Source: Stutzerimonas azotifigens (GTDB lineage Bacteria > Pseudomonadota > Gammaproteobacteria > Pseudomonadales > Pseudomonadaceae). Taken from it: DNA of 64,000 nt. The stretch is taken from the NCBI RefSeq assembly GCF_013522725.1, contig NZ_JAAMRF010000001.1, forward strand, positions 372,001-436,000, in the 5' to 3' direction. The notes below the pieces were generated by a model. The model did not search any database and was not told the origin of the DNA. It was given only the letters and a program-made list of their open reading frames with translations. How positions within the stretch are numbered: position 1 is the stretch's first letter; every line of letters begins with the position of its first letter. Shown here one piece after another: positions 58,848 through 64,000 of this stretch. Position numbers and translations under genes: made by a program.

Positions 58848-60134
58848 ATGACCATCCTGTACATGTTCCTTGGCTTGATATTCCTGATACTCATCAACGT
58901 CCCGGTAGCCATCGCGCTGGGTGTCGTCGGTGCGGTGGCGATCTTCATGAGTTACGGCGCACTGGCGCTTCCCAACATCGGGATGGTCATGTACGACGGC
59001 ACCACCAGCTTCCCGCTGATCGCGATCCCGCTGTTCATCCTCGCCGGCGCCATCATGAACGCTTCGAGCATCTCGCGGCGCCTGATCGACCTGGCCTCGG
59101 CCATGCTGGGCTTCATCAAGGGCGGCTTGTCGATGGTCACCATCGGCGCCTCGATCTTCTTCGCCGAGATTTCCGGCTCGGCGGTGGCGGGCGTCTCGGC
59201 CATCGGCAGCATCATGATCCCGGCGATGAAGAAGAAGGGCTACTCGAAGGAGTTTTCCGCGGCGCTGTCGTCCTCGGCGGCGAGCCTGGCGATCATCCTG
59301 CCGCCGTCGATCCCGATGATTCTCTACGCGGTGATGTCGGGCGAGTCGGTGGTGAAGATGTTCGTCGCCGGCGTCTTCCCGGGGCTGCTCGGAGCGTTAG
59401 GGCTCGCCGCGATGTGCTACTACCTGGCCAAGAAGCACAACTTCCCATCCGAGGGCGAGTTCCGTGTGAAGAAGCTCTGGGAAGCGTTCAAGGGCGCGAT
59501 CTGGGCGCTGTCGATCCCGGTCATCATCCTCGGCGGCATTTTCGGCGGCGTGGTGACCGCTACCGAGGGCGCGGCCCTGGCGGTGGTGGTGGCGATCTTC
59601 ATCAGCGCTGTGATCTACCGCGAGTTCACCCTGAAGACCTTCTACAAGGCCTGTCTCGACGCGGGTATCCAGACCGCCGTGGTGATGCTGCTGGTGGCCA
59701 GTTCCGCGGTGGTGGGGCTGTACCTGACCGAAACCCAGCTGCCGCAACAGTTGGCCAGCCAGATCAGCGAGCTGACCAGCAACAAGTACGTGATCCTGGC
59801 ACTGCTCAACATCATCTTCCTCATCCTCGGCATGTTCCTGCACTCGGCGGCGGCGATCATCCTGGTGGTGCCCATCGTGTTGCCGCTGGTGCTCGCGGTG
59901 GGCATTGATCCAATCCACTTCGGGCTGATCGTCACGCTGAACCTGGCCATCGGTCAGCAGACGCCACCGGTGGCGAGCGTGCTAATCGCTTCCTGCTCGA
60001 TCGCCAAGGCCGATATCTGGGCCACCACCCGAACCAACCTGTGGTTCCTCGGCGTGCTGATGTTGATCCTGCTGATCAATACCTACGTGCCGGCCTTCGC
60101 CATGGCATTGGTGAACCTGGTGTACGGCACCTGA
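58848..60134 (+). CDS. TRAP transporter large permease, DctM family
   Basis: The 428-residue protein has 11-12 membrane segments and forms the Na+-driven channel with DctQ. Family segments include FAEISGSAVAGVSAIGSIMIPAM, SSAASLAIILPPSIPMILYAVMSGESVVKMFVAGVFPG, and NLAIGQQTPPVASVLIASC. Length fits DctM. Confidence 0.95.
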   Translation: MTILYMFLGLIFLILINVPVAIALGVVGAVAIFMSYGALALPNIGMVMYDGTTSFPLIAIPLFILAGAIMNASSISRRLIDLASAMLGFIKGGLSMVTIGASIFFAEISGSAVAGVSAIGSIMIPAMKKKGYSKEFSAALSSSAASLAIILPPSIPMILYAVMSGESVVKMFVAGVFPGLLGALGLAAMCYYLAKKHNFPSEGEFRVKKLWEAFKGAIWALSIPVIILGGIFGGVVTATEGAALAVVVAIFISAVIYREFTLKTFYKACLDAGIQTAVVMLLVASSAVVGLYLTETQLPQQLASQISELTSNKYVILALLNIIFLILGMFLHSAAAIILVVPIVLPLVLAVGIDPIHFGLIVTLNLAIGQQTPPVASVLIASCSIAKADIWATTRTNLWFLGVLMLILLINTYVPAFAMALVNLVYGT

Positions 60135-60158
60135 TGGATATGACGGGAGGACGCAACC

Positions 60159-60953
60159 ATGACTGATACGACACAGGGGCAGGTGGTCTGCCAGATCGAG
60201 CAAGGCGTCGCCTGGATCGGCTTCGACCGACCGGAAAGCCGCAACGCGATGACCTGGAGCATGTACGACAGCCTGGACCAGCTTCGCCAGGAGGTGGACG
60301 ACAACCCCGAGGTGCTCGCCGTGGTGTTCCACGGTTGCGGCGGCAAGGCTTTCGTCGCCGGCACCGACATCGCCCAGTTCGCCGACTTCGAGGGCGGCGA
60401 GGCGGGGGTCACCTACGAGCGGCGTATCGACAGCGTGATCGCCGGGCTGGAGAACATGCGCAAGCCCACCCTCGCGCTGCTCGAGGGGTTCTGCGTCGGC
60501 GGCGGGGCGGCCATTGCCCTGGCCTGCGACTTCCGCTACTGCACGCCGTCGCTGAAGTTCGGCGTGCCGATCGCACAGACGCTTGGCAACTGCCTGTCGG
60601 TGACCAATGTCTCGCGGCTGATGGATCTGCTCGGCGTCGCGCGGACCAAGGAGGTGCTGATGGCCGCCCGGCTGATCGAGGCGCCGGAGGCGGCGGCGAT
60701 CGGCCTGGTCAGCGGCGTCATCGAGGCGGAGGCGATCCGTCAGGAAGTTGCCCACAAGGCACAGGCCTTCGCCAAGCGCGCGCCGCTGACCGTGCAAGCC
60801 ACCAAGGCCACCATCAATCGGGTGCTGGCGCACCGCCGTGCCTCGGCGGACGCCAGCGACGACTGGATACGCGCCTGTTACGGCAGCCGGGACTTCAAGA
60901 CGGCCGTCGAGCGGTTCGCCAGCAAGACGCCGTTCGAATGGACCGGCCAGTAG
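60159..60953 (+). CDS. Crotonase-fold protein lacking the two usual catalytic glutamates
   Basis: The 264-residue protein has the enoyl-CoA hydratase/isomerase fold: oxyanion-hole region KAFVAGTDIAQF (63-74) and CVGGGAAIALACD (112-124). Alignment by eye with rat crotonase GGGCELAMMCD...FGQPE puts Ala118 at Glu144 and Ile138 at Glu164, so simple hydratase chemistry is unlikely. Other crotonases use different residues for isomerisation, dehalogenation, hydrolysis or C-C cleavage. It sits between the TRAP permease and a CoA-transferase. Confidence 0.85.
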   Translation: MTDTTQGQVVCQIEQGVAWIGFDRPESRNAMTWSMYDSLDQLRQEVDDNPEVLAVVFHGCGGKAFVAGTDIAQFADFEGGEAGVTYERRIDSVIAGLENMRKPTLALLEGFCVGGGAAIALACDFRYCTPSLKFGVPIAQTLGNCLSVTNVSRLMDLLGVARTKEVLMAARLIEAPEAAAIGLVSGVIEAEAIRQEVAHKAQAFAKRAPLTVQATKATINRVLAHRRASADASDDWIRACYGSRDFKTAVERFASKTPFEWTGQ

Positions 60954-60981
60954 TCACGCGCCCGCTGCCTGGAGATAACTC

Positions 60982-62169
60982 ATGCTTCCACTGAACAACG
61001 TGAAAATCCTCGACATCTCGCAGATCATGGCAGGCCCCTACTGCACCATGGTGCTCGGCGACCTCGGGGCCGAGGTGATCAAGGTCGAGAAGGCCAATGG
61101 CGGCGACGACAGCCGACAGATGGGACCCTACGTCAACGGCGAGTCCACCTGCTTTTTCCAGATCAACCGGAACAAGAAGAGCATCTCGCTGAACCTCAAG
61201 GACCTGCGCGCGCGCGAGGTGTTCTACCGGCTGGCCGCCGACGCCGACGTGATCGTGGAGAACTACCGGCCGGGCGTGACCCAGTCGCTGGAGATCGACT
61301 ACGAGACGATCCGCCGGATCAACCCAGGGATCATCTACTGCTCGATTTCCGGCTACGGCCAGAGCGGGCCGTACAGCAACAAGGGCGGTTTCGATCTGGT
61401 CGCGCAGGGTATGACCGGGCTGATGTCGATGACCGGCGAGCCGGGCAAGCGTCCGCTGAAGACCGGCATCGCGGTGTATGACATCGGGGCCGGCATTACC
61501 GCCATCTATTCGATCCTCGCTGCCTACATCCACAAGCAGAACACCGGGGAAGGGCAGCACATCGACATCGCCATCGCCGAGTGCGGGCTGCCCTGGTTCA
61601 GCTGGGAAGCGGCCGCCTATTTTGCCGAGGGCACCGTGCCCAAGCCCACCGGTTCGCGCCATCGGGTGTCGGCACCGTACCAGGCGGTCAAGGCCGCGGA
61701 CGGCTATCTGATGCTCGGGTGCGCCAACCAGCGAACCTGGGAGCGCTTCTGCCGCGACGTGATCGACCGCGAGGACCTGCTCACCGACGAGCGCTTCGTC
61801 ACCAACAGCGACCGCGGGCGCAACGTCGAGGTGCTGGAGACGCTGCTCGAGGAAATCCTGGTGCGGCAACCGATGAAGCACTGGCTCGAGCGCTGCGACA
61901 CGGCTGGGGTGCCGGCCGGGCCGATCAACGACTTCGCTCAGGCCATGCACGACGAGCACTACCTGGCGCGGGACATGGTCAAGCAGGTCAGCCATCCGGT
62001 GATCGGCGAGATGAAGACGATCGGCTTCCCGACCAAGTTCTCCCGGACCCCCTTGCAGATCCGCTATCCGGCGCCGCTGTTCGCCCAGCATACGGACGAG
62101 GTGCTGCAGGGCATCGGCATGAGCGACGACGAGATCCAGAGCCTGCGCAGCGAAGGCTGCGTCCGTTGA
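60982..62169 (+). CDS. CaiB/BaiF family (class III) CoA-transferase
   Basis: The 395-residue enzyme has the family start LNNVKILDISQIMAGPYCTMVLGDLGAEVIKVEK and the catalytic Asp at about residue 167 in YDIGAGITAIYSILAA, then GEGQHIDIAIAE. Class III enzymes move CoA between carboxylates through an aspartyl anhydride. The likely job here is to activate an imported organic acid for the crotonase-fold partner; donor and acceptor are unknown. GGAGAT precedes the ATG. Confidence 0.93.
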   Translation: MLPLNNVKILDISQIMAGPYCTMVLGDLGAEVIKVEKANGGDDSRQMGPYVNGESTCFFQINRNKKSISLNLKDLRAREVFYRLAADADVIVENYRPGVTQSLEIDYETIRRINPGIIYCSISGYGQSGPYSNKGGFDLVAQGMTGLMSMTGEPGKRPLKTGIAVYDIGAGITAIYSILAAYIHKQNTGEGQHIDIAIAECGLPWFSWEAAAYFAEGTVPKPTGSRHRVSAPYQAVKAADGYLMLGCANQRTWERFCRDVIDREDLLTDERFVTNSDRGRNVEVLETLLEEILVRQPMKHWLERCDTAGVPAGPINDFAQAMHDEHYLARDMVKQVSHPVIGEMKTIGFPTKFSRTPLQIRYPAPLFAQHTDEVLQGIGMSDDEIQSLRSEGCVR

Positions 62170-62243
62170 ATCCGCGTTTTTGCTGATTTGGATTGCATGC
62201 AAAACGCAAAAAACAACAAGAACAAAAGTTAAGGAGAGCCGCC

Positions 62244-63452
62244 ATGTTGAAACTCGATTTCCATCCCTCCGGTCGCCATTTCCTCCAGATCCCCGGTCCG
62301 TCTCCGGTACCGGATCGTATCCTGCGGGCCATGAGCCTGCCGACCATCGACCACCGCGGCCCGGAATTCGGCGCGCTGGGGCTGGAAGTGCTGCGCAAGA
62401 TCCGCGAGGTATTCAAGACCCAGCAGCCGGTGGTCATCTACCCGGCCTCCGGCACCGGCGCCTGGGAAGCGGCGCTGGTCAACACCCTCTCGCCGGGCGA
62501 CCGGGTACTGATGTTCGAAACCGGCCATTTCGCCACGCTGTGGGAAAAGATGGCGCGTCGGCTTGGGCTCGAACCCGAGTTCCTCAGCCTGCAGGGGTAC
62601 GAGGGTTGGCGTCACGGGGTGCAGGCCGACATGATCGAACGGCGCCTGAGGGAGGACAGCGGCCACACGATCAAGGCGGTCTGCGTGGTCCACAATGAAA
62701 CCTCCACCGGCGTGACCAGCAACATCGCTGCCGTGCGCCGGGCGATCGATGAGGCGCGGCACCCGGCGCTGCTGCTGGTGGACACCATCTCCGGCCTCGC
62801 CTGCGCCGATTACCAGCACGATGGCTGGGGCGTCGACGTGACCATCTCCGGTTCGCAGAAGGGCCTGATGCTGCCGCCGGGCATCAGCTTCAACGCCGTC
62901 TCCGACAAGGCCGTCGAAGCCAGCCGCCGCGCGCAGCTGCCGAAGAGCTTCTGGGCCTGGGACGAGATCCTGGAATTGAACAAGAGCGGCTACTGGCCGT
63001 ACACCCCCAACACCAACCTGCTGTACGGCCTGAACGAGGCGCTGGACATGCTCCTCGAGGAGGGGCTGGAGCAGGTGTTCGCCCGTCACCAGCGCTGGGC
63101 GGCCGGCGTGCGCGCCGCAGTCGAGTGCTGGGGGCTGGAAGTGCAGTGCCAGGACCCGAGTGTCTACTCGCCGGTGCTAACCGGTGTGGTGATGCCCGAG
63201 GGCATCGACGCCGACGCCGTGCGCAGCCTGATCTACAAGCGCTTCGACCTGTCGCTGGGCACCGGGTTGGGCAAGGCCAAGGGGAAGATGTTCCGTATCG
63301 GCCACCTGGGCGACTGCAACGACCTGACGCTGATCGCCACTCTCGGCGGCTGCGAGGCCGGCCTCAAGCTGTCCGGGGCGAAGCTCCAGGGCAGCGGCGT
63401 GCTCGCAGCCCTGGACTATTTCGCGGCGCATCCGCTGGCTGCCGCCAGCTGA
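62244..63452 (+). CDS. Class V aminotransferase, serine/alanine/aspartate-glyoxylate type
   Basis: The 402-residue PLP enzyme has the SGA/AGXT-like start FLQIPGPSPVPDRILRAMSLPTIDHRGPEFGAL, HNETSTG at about 150-156, and PLP Lys206 in SGSQKGLMLPPG. It uses glyoxylate or a related 2-oxo acid as acceptor and probably serine, alanine or aspartate as donor. AAGGAGAG precedes ATG 62244. Lying beside a FAD 2-hydroxyacid dehydrogenase suggests that glyoxylate or a related oxo acid is made in this pathway. Confidence 0.9.
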   Translation: MLKLDFHPSGRHFLQIPGPSPVPDRILRAMSLPTIDHRGPEFGALGLEVLRKIREVFKTQQPVVIYPASGTGAWEAALVNTLSPGDRVLMFETGHFATLWEKMARRLGLEPEFLSLQGYEGWRHGVQADMIERRLREDSGHTIKAVCVVHNETSTGVTSNIAAVRRAIDEARHPALLLVDTISGLACADYQHDGWGVDVTISGSQKGLMLPPGISFNAVSDKAVEASRRAQLPKSFWAWDEILELNKSGYWPYTPNTNLLYGLNEALDMLLEEGLEQVFARHQRWAAGVRAAVECWGLEVQCQDPSVYSPVLTGVVMPEGIDADAVRSLIYKRFDLSLGTGLGKAKGKMFRIGHLGDCNDLTLIATLGGCEAGLKLSGAKLQGSGVLAALDYFAAHPLAAAS

Positions 63453-63484
63453 TGTCTTCCCCGACGGCAGAGTAGGAGGTCGTG

Positions 63485-64000
63485 ATGACTTCGTTGAGCG
63501 GATCAGGTTTACAGACGAGCAAGGTGCCGGCGGCCCGCGTGACCGAGCTGGCGGCGAGACTGCAACGCGAGATCGCCGGGGAGGTACTGTTCGATGCCGC
63601 GTCGCGCGGGCGGTATTCGACCGATGCCTCGATCTACCAAGTGATGCCGGTGGGCGTCGTCATTCCCCGGCACCAGCATGACCTCCAGGTCGCGCTGGAC
63701 ATCGCCCGCGAGGCCAAGGTGCCGCTGCTGGCGCGCGGCGGCGGCACCAGCCAGTGCGGGCAGACCGTGGGCGACGCGCTGGTGGTGGACACCAGCCGCT
63801 GGCTGAACCAGGTGGTCGAGTTCGACCCCGAGGCACGCACCGTGGTGGTCGAGCCGGGCATGGTGCTCGACGACCTCAATCGCTGGCTCAAGCCGCACGG
63901 CCTGTGGTTCCCGGTGGACGTCTCGACGTCGGCCCAGTGCACCATCGGCGGCATGGCCGGTAACAACTCCTGCGGCTCGCGCTCGATCCATTACGGCAAC
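63485..64000 (+). CDS. FAD-linked oxidase / 2-hydroxyacid dehydrogenase (3' partial)
   Basis: The frame starts at ATG 63485 behind AGGAGG and is open to the window end (172 codons). It begins the PCMH-type FAD domain: IPRHQHDLQVALDIAREAKVPLLARGGGTSQCGQTVGDALVVDTSRWLNQV and TIGGMAGNNSCGSRSIHYGN. The pattern fits D-lactate/D-2-hydroxyacid dehydrogenases with a C-terminal Fe-S region, or glycolate-oxidase GlcD-type subunits. The C-terminus, needed to decide, is outside the window. Confidence 0.88.
   Translation, partial: MTSLSGSGLQTSKVPAARVTELAARLQREIAGEVLFDAASRGRYSTDASIYQVMPVGVVIPRHQHDLQVALDIAREAKVPLLARGGGTSQCGQTVGDALVVDTSRWLNQVVEFDPEARTVVVEPGMVLDDLNRWLKPHGLWFPVDVSTSAQCTIGGMAGNNSCGSRSIHYGN

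Noticed and set aside
60895..62202. 435-codon minus-strand frame opposite the CoA-transferase
   Set aside because: Shadow frame; the plus-strand protein has the catalytic Asp and family motifs.

Overview
The window is 64 kb of GC-rich, gene-dense chromosome from a Pseudomonas-type gammaproteobacterium; I favour Stutzerimonas or another non-aeruginosa Pseudomonas. Supporting evidence: an MvaT-type H-NS analogue with near-textbook sequence, an AlgA-type bifunctional mannose enzyme, an aapJQMP amino-acid transporter behind a sigma-54 promoter, and several Pseudomonas gene orders (fumarase / diguanylate cyclase / ferredoxin reductase / pyruvate kinase; sbcB-mvaT-purU; yfjD-ypjD-ffh-rpsP-rimM-trmD-rplS; xerD-dsbC-hom-thrC). 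No rRNA, tRNA, CRISPR array, insertion sequence or prophage was seen.

Layout. 1-8.6 kb: the end of a phospholipase-D/cardiolipin-synthase-like gene, a DJ-1/PfpI protein, a VF530-type small protein, class I fumarase, a membrane diguanylate cyclase coupled to a ferredoxin/reductase fusion, pyruvate kinase, a TPR-like lipoprotein, a DUF4124 protein and a PilZ protein. 8.6-15.4 kb: a tight minus-strand operon RDD - SpoIIM-like - DUF4129 - DUF4350 - MoxR ATPase - DUF58. 15.6-23.5 kb: sbcB, mvaT, purU, two small proteins, algA, a 0.7 kb non-coding region rich in hairpins, yaaA and a CDF metal exporter. 23.8-30.1 kb: PIN-PhoH, moaCDE, a 54-residue membrane protein, rhlB-like helicase, a cNMP-binding/GGDEF protein and a carboxylesterase. 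30.3-34.9 kb: aapJQMP with a sigma-54 promoter and long leader. 35-43.3 kb: purL, a YqfO-like protein, an L,D-transpeptidase, two Nudix enzymes, a gamma carbonic anhydrase, a DUF1289 protein and purT. 43.3-54.9 kb: housekeeping block from the CorC/CNNM-like protein to thrC.

55.4-64 kb looks accessory: a divergent GntR/FCD regulator, a GlcG/HbpS protein, a TRAP transporter (DctP-DctQ-DctM), a crotonase-fold protein lacking both usual catalytic glutamates, a class III CoA-transferase, a class V (glyoxylate-type) aminotransferase, and the start of a FAD-linked 2-hydroxyacid dehydrogenase that runs off the window. Together these suggest inducible uptake and CoA-dependent breakdown of an organic acid of unknown identity. 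This is the best candidate for an undescribed system. A dyad of form TTGnATTnnnAATnCAA in the divergent promoter region is a plausible operator.

Functional links: PurU releases formate and PurT uses formate for purine synthesis, in which PurL also acts; two diguanylate cyclases with intact inhibitory-site motifs and a PilZ protein form a local c-di-GMP set. Start codons were moved from the longest reading frame where a ribosome-binding site, family length or gene overlap supported a shorter protein.
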